Shown one piece after another: positions 9,211-17,322 of a stretch of 58,435 nucleotides of DNA (positions are counted from its first letter, which is position 1; the number at the start of each line of letters is the position of its first letter). A program made the position numbers and the translations under genes. The notes beneath the pieces are model-generated. The model was not told the origin of the DNA. It made no database searches and saw only the letters and a list, made by a program, of their open reading frames with translations. Source of the stretch: Candidatus Nanoarchaeia archaeon (GTDB lineage Archaea; Nanobdellota; Nanobdellia; Woesearchaeales; UBA525); contig JANQNB010000016.1 of NCBI GenBank assembly GCA_028279755.1, positions 1 to 58,435 of the forward strand, given 5' to 3'.

Positions 9211-10807
9211 TCTTCATCTTCTCCCGGTACGCTTTCCGCATCGCTTTCTGCTCGTCTGTCAGCTTGGTGCGCCCTTTCACGTTCTTCCCACCAGCAGCCT
9301 CTGCTTTTCGTTTGGCATACTGCGCAGGGTTCTTGACGCGTGCGCAGAAGTTGTCTGGCTGGCACACCTGGATGTCCTGGTAGAATGATTTGCAGTTCGG
9401 CGGCGGGTACACCTCTTTCTTGAGCTTGAGATAGCGGACATGGCCTTTCACGATGACGTCGCGCAATGGCTCAGGATTTGCCTTGTTCCATTCTTCCAGA
9501 CGCGCCTTGATCTGTTCCTGTCCCCAGCCGCACGCGCGCAGGAAGTTCGTCAGCGCGAACATCGCACGTTTCTTGCCGTCGACAAGGCCTTTCAGGATGT
9601 TCTGCATGCACGGCGGAAACAATTCTTCAGGGATCGCCTCTTCAGGGATGGCAAATTCCTTGTGTTCCTTACTACCTTTCGCACGCTCCTGTTCACCGAC
9701 AAAATCCAACGCCTGCAAGAGGAGCTTGGCAGCCTCGCCTTTCTTGGTCTCCGAGCCATCGATGAAACGGGGGAAGTCCTTGATCGTGTCAGGGTGCGCG
9801 TGTTCCTTCTCAAAATCCATGAGCTGCGCTGGAGCGATGACAATGCTTGCCAAACCTGACTTCTCATGCAAGGAATACGGCGTCCGATACAAATGCCGGC
9901 TTGCCAATAGTATGGTGTCCACTTCGATGAGTGCGAGTACGTTGAAACGCGGATTGAACTCATCATTGCCGCAGGCGTGGCAGGCATTTGTCGTGGTCGA
10001 GAGCGTCTGTGGCTCCATCACACCATTGCACCGCTCGCATTTCAGGTAATCCTCATATTGCTCTTGCCGTGTCGTGTTTCCGCAACTACCGCAAAGGTAG
10101 AGATGCGTCGCAGGCCCTGTCTGTGCTTGTTTTGGCGTGCGGCATTTCCTGCAGACCTGCTGGATGAACTCTTTCGCGCTCTTTCCTGTATGCTCTTGGA
10201 GTTTCTCGAACGAGACTTTGAACTTCTTGTCAAAAACAATAACCTCGTTCTCGCGCACCTTGATCAGCTCGTTGCTGATATACTCGAGCAAGTAGTGGGC
10301 CAGGGCGCGCGGCGCTTCGGGAAACAAGGAGCTTGTCGGCTTGCCCTCCACCTCAGCGGGGAAGGCCTCGAACGGCACGCCAATGTGGAAGCCTTTGCTG
10401 CCAGAGAACTTGACACTGCACGAGACGCCATGATCCTTCAAGGCCTTGACAAACAGGGAAGCGGTGAGCTTGCTGTACAGCCAGTACGGACAATCGATGT
10501 CCAACACCAAATCCCAGCCGATTCGGAGGTCGTCAAGGACTTTTCGCGAGCTCCCGGTCTGGAGCTGGAGAGGGTCGCGCCAGCGCTCTTCAGAGCAGTG
10601 GAAGCTCGTGGTCTTCTTCTTCGCGAAGGCGAGCACGTCCGCAGGGTAGAACAGGCCGTCTGGCCGCTTCCCGAACCCTTCGCCGAACCGTGGCGAAACC
10701 TCGCGGTGCTCGCAGTCAGCAAGGATCGCTTCTTGCACATCGCGGCGTTTGTACCACTTGAGCGCTTTCGCCACGAAGAACGGGTCATCCATCGCCAGCT
10801 TTGCCAT
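9203..10807 (-). CDS. priSL: Fused DNA primase PriS-PriL
   Basis: 534 residues. The N-terminal part is an archaeo-eukaryotic primase: the metal-binding D103-I-D105 pair in WDLVLDID, the SGSKGFHIGVP motif (135-145), the third acidic residue in LIEVDTILLASRH (D297) and R304/H305/R308 of the nucleotide-binding RHLYRTPYSLH segment. An eight-Cys zinc-binding insert lies between them (C219, 222, 239, 242, 257, 260, 276, 279). From about residue 395 it reads as the Fe-S domain normally found on PriL: PPC400, then C472, C482 and C488, candidate ligands of a 4Fe-4S cluster. One chain thus replaces the usual PriS/PriL heterodimer and lacks the PriL N-terminal domain. Such fusions are known from Nanoarchaeum. 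A TATA-like ACATAAATAG about 25 bp upstream suggests a leaderless mRNA. Confidence 0.9.
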   Translation of the reverse strand: MAKLAMDDPFFVAKALKWYKRRDVQEAILADCEHREVSPRFGEGFGKRPDGLFYPADVLAFAKKKTTSFHCSEERWRDPLQLQTGSSRKVLDDLRIGWDLVLDIDCPYWLYSKLTASLFVKALKDHGVSCSVKFSGSKGFHIGVPFEAFPAEVEGKPTSSLFPEAPRALAHYLLEYISNELIKVRENEVIVFDKKFKVSFEKLQEHTGKSAKEFIQQVCRKCRTPKQAQTGPATHLYLCGSCGNTTRQEQYEDYLKCERCNGVMEPQTLSTTTNACHACGNDEFNPRFNVLALIEVDTILLASRHLYRTPYSLHEKSGLASIVIAPAQLMDFEKEHAHPDTIKDFPRFIDGSETKKGEAAKLLLQALDFVGEQERAKGSKEHKEFAIPEEAIPEELFPPCMQNILKGLVDGKKRAMFALTNFLRACGWGQEQIKARLEEWNKANPEPLRDVIVKGHVRYLKLKKEVYPPPNCKSFYQDIQVCQPDNFCARVKNPAQYAKRKAEAAGGKNVKGRTKLTDEQKAMRKAYREKMKNA

Positions 10808-10842
10808 AGGGAGAAGAACTCAGGCAGGCTATTTATGTATTG

Positions 10843-11340
10843 TCACCTCGGCATGACGGCCCTGCGTGCCAGAACGTCTGTTGGCAAGGTCACATTCCTT
10901 GTGCGATAGTGCTCGAAATCCCCAGGTGAGACAAGGTACACTTGTGTGAGTTCGATCGCAGGCGCGATTATCTGCATCTCGTGGTACATGGGCCAACGCT
11001 GTCCGTTGAGAATCTGTGAAAGTCGAGAATTGCCGATGCGGGCTCTTTTCGCCAGCGCTGCCTGAGCGTGTATGCTCTGTTCCTGGTAGCCTTTGAGCGT
11101 GCGTGCGAGCCACTTCTTGAAAACGTCGCCGTGCACAATGGTTGTCGGCCTGACCGGTCGGCCGTGGAAGAACATGAGCGGCAGGTAACCAATCAACTGT
11201 GCGGCCCGATCGACTTGCTCCAGTGATACCTCGGAGCCAATAATGAGGCTTTGCCCAAGTGCGGTAATGGCTTCCTGGGCTTCTGCTGAGAACGCAGCAG
11301 GGTCGCTGAGGAGTTCGTCGCAACGCTCGCGTAACAACAT
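10843..11340 (-). CDS. Helix-turn-helix (XRE-like) protein
   Basis: 165 residues. The region around residues 90-130 (AALAKRARIGNSRLSQILNG followed by QRWPMYHEMQIIAPAIEL) fits the five-helix lambda-repressor/Cro-type DNA-binding domain, with the recognition helix near NSRLSQILNG. The N-terminal about 75 residues have no recognised fold; the C-terminal tail is short. A TATA-like CTATTTTAATC lies about 27 bp upstream of ATG 11340, which fits a leaderless single-gene transcript. Its target is unknown; it may be autoregulatory. The HTH assignment is a pattern reading of moderate certainty. Confidence 0.6.
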   Translation of the reverse strand: MLLRERCDELLSDPAAFSAEAQEAITALGQSLIIGSEVSLEQVDRAAQLIGYLPLMFFHGRPVRPTTIVHGDVFKKWLARTLKGYQEQSIHAQAALAKRARIGNSRLSQILNGQRWPMYHEMQIIAPAIELTQVYLVSPGDFEHYRTRNVTLPTDVLARRAVMPR

Positions 11341-11374
11341 AGAATGACTGGGAAACAGGTTTGATTAAAATAGT

Positions 11375-11869
11375 TTACTTTCGTCGTTTCCGCTTCACCA
11401 CACGCTTCTTGGACCGTTTGGCCGCCTTACGACGAGTTGTCTTGCGTTTGGCTGCTCGCTTCGGTTTCTTCTTCACCACGCGCTTCTTGAGCTTCTTCTT
11501 CGCCTTTTTCGCGGCTTTTGTCGCGCCTTTCTTCGCTGCAGCAGCGCCTTTCTTGCCGACTTGCTTCGCGATCTTCGCGGTGTTGTGCGCCAACACTTTC
11601 ACGTTCGACGCGAGCTCCTTGAGATCCTTCTCATCGACGAGTTTTTGCTGCTTGATCGCTTTCTTGACTTCAGCGGCTACTTTGTCTTCGAATTTCTTGG
11701 CATTCTTTTCGCCTTGCTTCACAAGGTCGTTGATCATCTTCCTGCCGTCCTTGATCTCGGACGGGTATTTCTTTTCGATCTTCCGCACCAGCTTTGCGGC
11801 TTCCTCACGCGTCATGTCCATTGCGCCGAGGCCGAGCTTGAATGTGTCCATCAGGATGTCTTTCATCAT
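11375..11869 (-). CDS. Phasin-like protein with histone-H1-like Lys/Arg tail
   Basis: 164 residues. The N-terminal about 100 residues are amphipathic helical (GLGAMDMTREEAAKLVRKIE...LVKQGEKNAKKFEDKVAAEV) and resemble phasin/PhaF-type helical domains. The C-terminal about 60 residues are almost entirely Lys, Ala, Arg and Val in KKAAKKAKKKLKKRVVKKKPK-like runs, as in eukaryotic H1 tails and bacterial PhaF/Hc1. Such tails bind DNA without sequence specificity, so a chromatin or nucleoid role is plausible. A good ribosome site (AGGTGGT) directly precedes the start; a TATA-like ATAAATATATGC lies inside the 3' end of the upstream ubiB gene. No PHA synthase gene is in this window. Confidence 0.7.
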   Translation of the reverse strand: MMKDILMDTFKLGLGAMDMTREEAAKLVRKIEKKYPSEIKDGRKMINDLVKQGEKNAKKFEDKVAAEVKKAIKQQKLVDEKDLKELASNVKVLAHNTAKIAKQVGKKGAAAAKKGATKAAKKAKKKLKKRVVKKKPKRAAKRKTTRRKAAKRSKKRVVKRKRRK

Positions 11870-11899
11870 ACCACCTGTCTGTTTTTCCCCCTTTTCACC

Positions 11900-13573
11900 C
11901 TATAATTGTCGTTGCATATATTTATGGGTTTTGATGCTGACGTGGATGAACATGAGGAGCGTGACGATAAAGAGGCCGAAGCCGAGTTGCCAGAGGGGAA
12001 TGCCCACAAATTCGAGCTCTGCTGCGAGCGCTGCCAGGACTGCGCTGCCGATGAAGAACGCGCCAGACGTGAGCGCGAGGCTGCGCTTGCTCGTCTCGAG
12101 GTCGTAGTCTTGTTCTGCCCGCTTGAATTCGTCGCGGTCCACGCGCAAGGCGAGCTTTCCTTCTTCGATCTTGTCGAGCAAGGTGTCAGCTGCCATGGGC
12201 AGTTTGCTCGCGAAGTCATGGAGGTCGCGCGTCGCACGTAGGACTTCTTCCTTGGTGCGCCCGAAACTGAGCTTTCCCAATCGCTTCACCGCAGGACCAA
12301 TCGACTCGACAGGGTTGAAATCAGGGTTGAGCCAGGCGGCAGCGCCTTCCATAGTGACAAAGGCCTTCGCAACGAGGATGACATTCGCTGGCATTTCCAG
12401 TCCTTGCGCCATGCAGCTGGTGAGCAGCCGGTATACAAGCGCGCTCATCTTTTCGTCGCGTAGCGTGCTCCCATGCCAGTCTAGCACGGTCTCGGCGACG
12501 CTTTCCTCGAAGTCCTTGATCTCGAGCCCTGCACGACGCCGCCCGATCTTCAGCAAGGTCCACGTGACGCCACGGACGTCGCGTTTCACCAGGTAATCAA
12601 GCAATTGGAGGAAACGCAAACGCATCTCTTCATCGACAAAGCCAACGATGCCGAAGTCGAGGAACGCGAGGCATTGCCTGCCTTCTCGTCGCAGCGCGAG
12701 CAAGTTGCCTGGGTGCGGATCCGCGTGGAAGATGCCGAGGTTGAAGACTTGATCGAAGGTGGCTTCAAAGCCGATATTGCCCAGCTTTGGCAAATCATAC
12801 TTGGCGCGCTTGAGCGCGACCTTGTCGCTGACACGGACGCCCTTGATGAATTCCATGGTAAGCACCTTGCCGGTGCAATGATCGTCATAGGCGTCTGGGA
12901 TGATAATTTTGTCATGGTCTTCGAAGTGCTTGTGGAACTTTTTCAGGGTGCGTCGCTCAAAGGTGAAGTCGAGTTCTCGCTCGGTGTATTCCTTGAATTC
13001 CTTGACGATCTCGAGCGCACTCACGCCTCTGAGGTGCTTGTCCAGCCGTTTTGCCAGGTACTCCATGATGTCGATGTCGCGTTCCATCACTTCGCGCACG
13101 CCAGGGCGCTGGACCTTCACCGCGACGAGTCGTCCATCGTGCAGCTTGGCCTTGTGCACCTGGCTGACAGACGCGGCCGCAACAGGTTCGTGATGAAATT
13201 TGTCGAATAAGAAGCGCAAGGGGTGTTTCAGCTCGGTTTCGACCACGCCCTTCACAACCGGATAGCTGAGGGGTTCGACATCGTCCTGCAGCTTCTTGAA
13301 CTCTTCGCAATAGCGGTGCGGAATCAGGTCCGGGCGCAGGCTGAGGATCTGGCCGAGCTTGACGAACGTCGGCCCGAGCTTTTCCAGGGTTTCGCGGACA
13401 CGCTGCGGCGTTGTCTCCATATGCCCTGGCTTGAGCCGTTCGCTCACTTTTGCGTGCCGTGTCAGGCGGGCCTTGCTCACCAGCTGGTGGAAGCCCTGCT
13501 TGACCAGGATCGTGACGATCTCGCGCAGCCTGGCGAGGTCCTTGATATCACGGCGAAGAGAGAGGAGTCCCAT
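11900..13573 (-). CDS. UbiB/ABC1 (AarF) family atypical kinase
   Basis: 557 residues, the usual length for the family. Diagnostic motifs are in order: the family-specific KxGQ motif (FVKLGQILSLRPDLIP, about residue 70), the Ala-rich nucleotide loop (VAAASVSQVHKA, about 130), the VAVKVQRPG lysine strand (about 150), the catalytic loop HADPHPGNL (about 280) and the metal-binding DFG (FLDFGIVG, about 300). Two hydrophobic helices at the C-terminus (about 500-550) would anchor it in the membrane, as in bacterial UbiB. The family supports isoprenoid-quinone or lipid homeostasis by an ATPase-like activity; no quinone genes are nearby, so the substrate is unknown. TATA (CTTATAAATAAG, 13592-13605) is about 25 bp upstream. 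Confidence 0.92.
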   Translation of the reverse strand: MGLLSLRRDIKDLARLREIVTILVKQGFHQLVSKARLTRHAKVSERLKPGHMETTPQRVRETLEKLGPTFVKLGQILSLRPDLIPHRYCEEFKKLQDDVEPLSYPVVKGVVETELKHPLRFLFDKFHHEPVAAASVSQVHKAKLHDGRLVAVKVQRPGVREVMERDIDIMEYLAKRLDKHLRGVSALEIVKEFKEYTERELDFTFERRTLKKFHKHFEDHDKIIIPDAYDDHCTGKVLTMEFIKGVRVSDKVALKRAKYDLPKLGNIGFEATFDQVFNLGIFHADPHPGNLLALRREGRQCLAFLDFGIVGFVDEEMRLRFLQLLDYLVKRDVRGVTWTLLKIGRRRAGLEIKDFEESVAETVLDWHGSTLRDEKMSALVYRLLTSCMAQGLEMPANVILVAKAFVTMEGAAAWLNPDFNPVESIGPAVKRLGKLSFGRTKEEVLRATRDLHDFASKLPMAADTLLDKIEEGKLALRVDRDEFKRAEQDYDLETSKRSLALTSGAFFIGSAVLAALAAELEFVGIPLWQLGFGLFIVTLLMFIHVSIKTHKYMQRQL

Positions 13574-13591
13574 GGCTGTTTCTGGGCAGGG

Positions 13592-13605
13592 CTTATTTAT
13601 AAGTG
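13592..13605 (-). promoter_or_regulatory. TATA box of the UbiB-family gene
   Basis: Minus-strand CACTTATAAATAAG centred about 25 bp upstream of ATG 13573, the spacing of an archaeal leaderless promoter. It lies back to back with the plus-strand TATA at 13661-13674 in the divergent intergenic region. Confidence 0.6.
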
Positions 13606-13660
13606 TTCCTTGTGGACATTGAATCTCTTATTTTTACCCTTATTAAGTAGTAAAAATAGA

Positions 13661-13674
13661 AAAATATATAAAGG
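13661..13674 (+). promoter_or_regulatory. TATA box of the unknown gene at 13695
   Basis: AAAATATATAAAGG centred about 27 bp upstream of ATG 13695. This supports the chosen start and a leaderless mRNA. Confidence 0.6.
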
Positions 13675-13694
13675 ATGATCCACATAATGAGACT

Positions 13695-14468
13695 ATGGTC
13701 AATCAAACCGGAACGCATAATCTCGATCCGCTGAAAAGACGTAGCCTATTCCACGATTTGCTCTTGCTGAAGAATGGACCAAGCATGCTCAGGCACGCAG
13801 CCAATTGCGAAGTGTTCGGGATCAGGAATCCAGCGAACTTTGATGATATCGAGCGCCGTATAGGAAGTTTCGGGCTCCCAGGATTTCGTGGTGCAGAGAA
13901 ACGACAGTATCAAATCGGAGAAGAGCCAGTCCTTTTCGATAACCCTGATGCTGCGGAAGGTGCGCTCATCGAAACATATCAGGACAATCCGGTTGTCGCT
14001 GAAGCTGTGAAAGCATCGAAAAGCGACATACGGATTGCGTACGATGATTTGCTCGCTGATGAGCAGCGCCGACGCTTCCTGCCAGCAGCGTTTGATCCTA
14101 AGCGTAATGCACAGGTCAAAGCCATGAATGCTGTTCTCGGTGGCAGGATGTTACGACGCCATTTGGGGATTCTCGTTCCTGACAACGCGACCACAGGCGC
14201 GGTTGAAGCGGCTGGCGTGTACGCGTGCGTGCCTGATGGTAATTTTCTTCGCGACATCGCTGAAGTTGTCTCAACATATATTGGTGGTGGATTCGAAGCG
14301 ATGTTGCCACCCTCAGATCCATTGCTGAGTGTGGCTGCCGTGTTGCTCCTGGGGGCTGCAGGTGCACAGTCCTGTTTTGGCAGAGTGCCTGCTGATTACA
14401 CCATAGAATGTGCTCGGCAACGAGCGAGTTTCTGTGATGAACGCATAGATTACGTGCACGGAAGATAA
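13695..14468 (+). CDS. Hypothetical protein, 257 residues
   Basis: I do not recognise the family. The N-terminal half is polar and helical; a Gly/Ala-rich hydrophobic stretch near the C-terminus (DPLLSVAAVLLLGAAGAQS, about residues 212-230) could be one TM segment or a buried helix. There is no signal peptide. It is a monocistronic gene between divergent ubiB and a convergent HAD gene, with a strong TATA box at the proper spacing, which supports its being expressed. Base composition is slightly less GC-rich than its neighbours. No function is proposed. Confidence 0.6.
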   Translation: MVNQTGTHNLDPLKRRSLFHDLLLLKNGPSMLRHAANCEVFGIRNPANFDDIERRIGSFGLPGFRGAEKRQYQIGEEPVLFDNPDAAEGALIETYQDNPVVAEAVKASKSDIRIAYDDLLADEQRRRFLPAAFDPKRNAQVKAMNAVLGGRMLRRHLGILVPDNATTGAVEAAGVYACVPDGNFLRDIAEVVSTYIGGGFEAMLPPSDPLLSVAAVLLLGAAGAQSCFGRVPADYTIECARQRASFCDERIDYVHGR

Positions 14469-14495
14469 TATTTTTCTAGCTCTACAATCTGTTGC

Positions 14496-15110
14496 TTAGA
14501 ACTGGAGGCCGTAGTGACGGATTGCAATGGGGAGTATGCTCGGATTGAGGCAGCCATACACTCTGAAGCCTTCCTCGATCGCGACAAAGAGATTCTTGTC
14601 CCTGTCGTCGATGACAAGGATGTTCGCTGGCCGTAGGTCCATATGGTCTGCCATCATCCGAAACATGACAGGGTCCTGTTTTGTGAAGCCTAATTCGTTC
14701 GAGAGCATGACAGTGCCGAAGTATTGGCTAAAGCCTCCGATTTTCTCTTCGATGGCAGGCGCCATTTCCTTGAAATTGTCTGAGATCAGCGCTGTCTTGT
14801 AGCCTGCAAAGCGCAACTTCTTCGCGGTGTTGAGCACGTCCATGTAGATGACGCCTGGATGCGTGAGCAGGTAGTTGTGCTCTTCAGGATCGTGGTCGAC
14901 AGAGGTGAGCACGCGCTCGAGAAAGGTCATGCCGTCGATCTCATTGGTCGCCCAGTCGTCAAGGTTAGCGAAGAACGGCTCTCGCATCGGACTGTCAGCG
15001 CCAAGGCCGAGCGCGCTTTCCCACGCGTCGATGAGCTTCTGGCCGCAGACGCCGAACCAGTCGAAGGCGACACCCCGAATTGGTGGCCGTTGATCCTCAG
15101 TCATAACCAT
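14496..15110 (-). CDS. HAD-superfamily hydrolase
   Basis: About 204 residues from ATG 15110 (ATG 15104 is equally possible). Motif I is GVAFDWFGVCGQ, with the nucleophile Asp but Phe where phosphatases usually have the second Asp, as in some dehalogenase-like members. Motif II is TALISDNF, the motif III lysine lies in FTKQDPVMF and motif IV is ILVIDDRDKNLFVA. A Cof/dehalogenase-type helical cap fits between motifs I and II. A longer frame extends to 15164, but the shared TATA at 15163-15178 places the transcription start near 15145, so the longer form would be untranscribed at its 5' end. Substrate unknown. Divergent from the M24 peptidase gene. Confidence 0.8.
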   Translation of the reverse strand: MVMTEDQRPPIRGVAFDWFGVCGQKLIDAWESALGLGADSPMREPFFANLDDWATNEIDGMTFLERVLTSVDHDPEEHNYLLTHPGVIYMDVLNTAKKLRFAGYKTALISDNFKEMAPAIEEKIGGFSQYFGTVMLSNELGFTKQDPVMFRMMADHMDLRPANILVIDDRDKNLFVAIEEGFRVYGCLNPSILPIAIRHYGLQF

Positions 15111-15162
15111 TCGGAGGTGGTGATAATTTGTATGGCTTTCTTTTCCCCCTCTCCAAGCCAAC

Positions 15163-15178
15163 AATCCTTTTAAAGCCG
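15163..15178. promoter_or_regulatory. Shared bidirectional TATA (HAD / M24 peptidase)
   Basis: The sequence ATCCTTTTAAAGCC is nearly palindromic (CCTTTTAAAGC/GCTTTAAAAGG). It is the only TATA-like element between the divergent genes. Read to the right it predicts a start site near 15197, and to the left near 15145. Both fit the start codons chosen for the two genes. Confidence 0.5.
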
Positions 15179-15195
15179 GGAATCAAGGAGTGGAT

Positions 15196-15201
15196 AGGAG
15201 G
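15196..15201 (+). promoter_or_regulatory. Shine-Dalgarno site fixing the M24 peptidase start
   Basis: AGGAGG lies 6 nt before TTG 15208 and in good register for it. The upstream in-frame GTG 15190 has no separate ribosome site and lies upstream of the predicted transcription start, so TTG 15208 is preferred. Confidence 0.6.
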
Positions 15202-15207
15202 GTCAAC

Positions 15208-16326
15208 TTGGGAGCCAAGCTGATCATAGCAGCAACGACGAACGCAGACATGCGCTACGCCTCAGGCTTCGCTGTGCCTGATCCCTTCATTCTCGTAGAG
15301 ACTGCCAAGCGCTACCTGCTCCTGTCCTCACTCGAGTATGGCCGCGCCAGGAAATTCTACAAAGGAAAGCGCGGCTACGAGGTCGTGCTGCTCGATCCCT
15401 ATTACGAAGCTGTCAAGAAACAGATGAAAGGCAAAGTGCGGAAAGGCTCTGTCCTCGCCCTGATTGCTGCCAAGTTCCTGAAAGACAAGAAGATCAGGAA
15501 AGTCACGATGCCGGCGCAATCCTGGGCAATCCATGTCGAGCAATTGCGCAAAGCAGGGATCAAGGTCGAGATCGCGAAGAAGCCTTTGTACCCGCAACGT
15601 GCAGTCAAGACACAGCAGGAACTCAAGGAAATCAAGAACGTCAGGAACGCCACAGTCAAGGCCATGAACCACTGCATTTCTATCCTCAGTAAAAGTAAAG
15701 GAAAGACCTTGAAATACAAAGGGAAAACCGTGACGAGCGAATTCCTACGCAAGGAAGCGCGCAAGATCCTGCTTGAATACGATTGCGAAGCAGCAGAGAT
15801 GATCATCAGCCACGGCAAGCAGACAGCGTTCCCGCACGACATGGGCAGCGGCACAATCAAACGCGGCGAGCCGGTTGTGATGGACTTTTTTCCGCGATCG
15901 ACAAAGACTGGCTACTGGTTCGATATGACGAGAACAGTGTGTAAAGGAACACCAAGCAAAGAACTTGTGAAACTTTACAACACGGTCAAGAAATCCCAGG
16001 ATGCTGCGCTCAAGAAAGTCAAAGCCGGCGTTTCAACAGGCGCGATCCACAAAGCCGCAGCCGACGTCTTCGAGCAGGCAGGGTACACAACTGATGATGG
16101 CCAAGGCTTTATCCACGGAACCGGACACGGACTCGGCCTGGAGATCCACGAGGCGCCATCCTTGCACGCGAAAGGCACAGAAAAACTCAGGAAAGGCATG
16201 ATCATCACGATCGAGCCGGGGTTATACTACAAAAAGCTCGGAGGTGTCCGTTTAGAAAATACAGTGCGAGTCACAACGACAGGCTATGAAGACTTAACTC
16301 GGATGGGTAGGGTGTTGCGCCTATGA
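15208..16326 (+). CDS. pepQ: Xaa-Pro aminopeptidase-like M24 peptidase
   Basis: 372 residues from TTG 15208. The C-terminal pita-bread domain carries the five metal ligands of M24 peptidases: the two Asp residues in VMDFFPRSTKTGYWFDMTRT, His in FIHGTGHGLGLEIHEAP, Glu in ITIEPGLYY and Glu in GGVRLENTVRV. The N-terminal about 130 residues form the creatinase-like domain. It should be a cytoplasmic dimetal peptidase that removes residues next to proline (Xaa-Pro aminopeptidase or prolidase). The stop overlaps the Toprim gene start by 4 bp, so the two are translationally coupled. The distinction between aminopeptidase and prolidase cannot be made from sequence alone. Confidence 0.9.
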   Translation: MGAKLIIAATTNADMRYASGFAVPDPFILVETAKRYLLLSSLEYGRARKFYKGKRGYEVVLLDPYYEAVKKQMKGKVRKGSVLALIAAKFLKDKKIRKVTMPAQSWAIHVEQLRKAGIKVEIAKKPLYPQRAVKTQQELKEIKNVRNATVKAMNHCISILSKSKGKTLKYKGKTVTSEFLRKEARKILLEYDCEAAEMIISHGKQTAFPHDMGSGTIKRGEPVVMDFFPRSTKTGYWFDMTRTVCKGTPSKELVKLYNTVKKSQDAALKKVKAGVSTGAIHKAAADVFEQAGYTTDDGQGFIHGTGHGLGLEIHEAPSLHAKGTEKLRKGMIITIEPGLYYKKLGGVRLENTVRVTTTGYEDLTRMGRVLRL

Positions 16327-16676
16327 ACCAAGTGATGCAGGAACAACTCTTTGACAGGCTGGATACTGACAGGGACATGCTGACGATCGTCGAAGGCAAG
16401 AACGACAAGCGCGCGTTGGAACGCTACGGCTTCACGAACGTGCGGACCTTGAACAAAGCGCTCTTCCGCGTCGTGGAGGAAGTGGAAGCCACGAACAGCG
16501 AGGAAGTCATCATCCTCACCGACCTCGATGCTCATGGCAAGAAGCTCTACCATTATTTCTTCACTGAATGCAACAAGCGCGGCATCAAAGTCAACAACAG
16601 GTTACGGCAACTCCTGCACTTTTCGGAACTCCGCCAGATCGAAGGCTTGCCGCGCTACCTGGAACGATTGAATTAA
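16323..16676 (+). CDS. Small Toprim-domain protein
   Basis: 117 residues, essentially one Toprim fold. The catalytic Glu is in LTIVEGKNDKRALERYGF (about residue 24) and the DxD pair is in VIILTDLDAHGKKLYHYF (about residues 65-67). Stand-alone archaeal Toprim proteins of this type resemble RNase M5 and the Toprim parts of DnaG; they are suspected nucleases or nucleotidyl transferases acting on RNA or DNA. Translation is coupled to the M24 peptidase by an ATGA overlap. The true substrate is unknown. Confidence 0.85.
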   Translation: MNQVMQEQLFDRLDTDRDMLTIVEGKNDKRALERYGFTNVRTLNKALFRVVEEVEATNSEEVIILTDLDAHGKKLYHYFFTECNKRGIKVNNRLRQLLHFSELRQIEGLPRYLERLN

Positions 16677-16695
16677 CGCCTTCTGGCGACGCTGT

Positions 16696-17220
16696 ATGAA
16701 GATTGATGCTGAATCATTGGAATTCCTGTCGTTAAGAGAGCTCAAGCGTCGCCATTCTCCATTATACAGCCAGACAATGAAGTGGATTAGAGGAATGGAG
16801 CAGGAACGCGACGGAGAAGATGGCGCGCAATTCCACGAGTGGGTTGAAGACAATCTGAAAAATGACAAACCGTTCGACTCGTACATCCTCGTACAGGACG
16901 ATCGTGTTCTCGGTACCGGGTCGATCGTTCCTGATGATCACTGCGTCGGCAAACAGCTCAAGATGGAAGGGATCTGGCTTGGAGGGGTGAATGTGCACCG
17001 GGACTACAGGCGACACGGGCTGGGTAACATCCTGGTGGATCATATAGAGGGTGTTTTGGGAAATCTCGCTCGAAAAGAAAAGAAACCGCGCATTGTGAAC
17101 CTGTTTTCGAGAAATCCCGTGGCTGTGCGAATGTATGAGAAGAGGGGGTTCAAGAGAGTGGAAGGTGCAGTCGTGCAGCACGTAGGCAGCGAGAACCTGG
17201 TGTATTCGAAGACGTATTAG
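16696..17220 (+). CDS. GNAT-family N-acetyltransferase
   Basis: 174 residues. Acetyl-CoA binding motif A is GGVNVHRDYRRHGLGNILVDHIE, with RRHGLG as the pyrophosphate loop, preceded by the beta4 strand (GIWLGGVNV). Near the C-terminus VNLFSRNPVAVRMYEKRGFKR gives the usual Asn-Pro and MYEKxGF motif B. The helical N-terminal about 60 residues are not part of the core fold. Acceptor unknown; protein N-terminal or side-chain acetylation cannot be excluded. It starts 19 bp after the Toprim gene and may belong to the same transcript. Confidence 0.85.
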   Translation: MKIDAESLEFLSLRELKRRHSPLYSQTMKWIRGMEQERDGEDGAQFHEWVEDNLKNDKPFDSYILVQDDRVLGTGSIVPDDHCVGKQLKMEGIWLGGVNVHRDYRRHGLGNILVDHIEGVLGNLARKEKKPRIVNLFSRNPVAVRMYEKRGFKRVEGAVVQHVGSENLVYSKTY

Positions 17221-17322
17221 AATGCTTTCTCCAGTAAGCGCAGGAACCCCACAGTGCGTATTTGAATGAGCGTTTCTGAGTACAACACCACTTTTTAAAA
17301 GGGGGTGCCAGGCCCGTAACGC

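Noticed and set aside
15190-15207. GTG 15190 as start of the M24 peptidase
   Set aside because: No ribosome site and upstream of the predicted transcription start; TTG 15208 has AGGAGG at ideal spacing.
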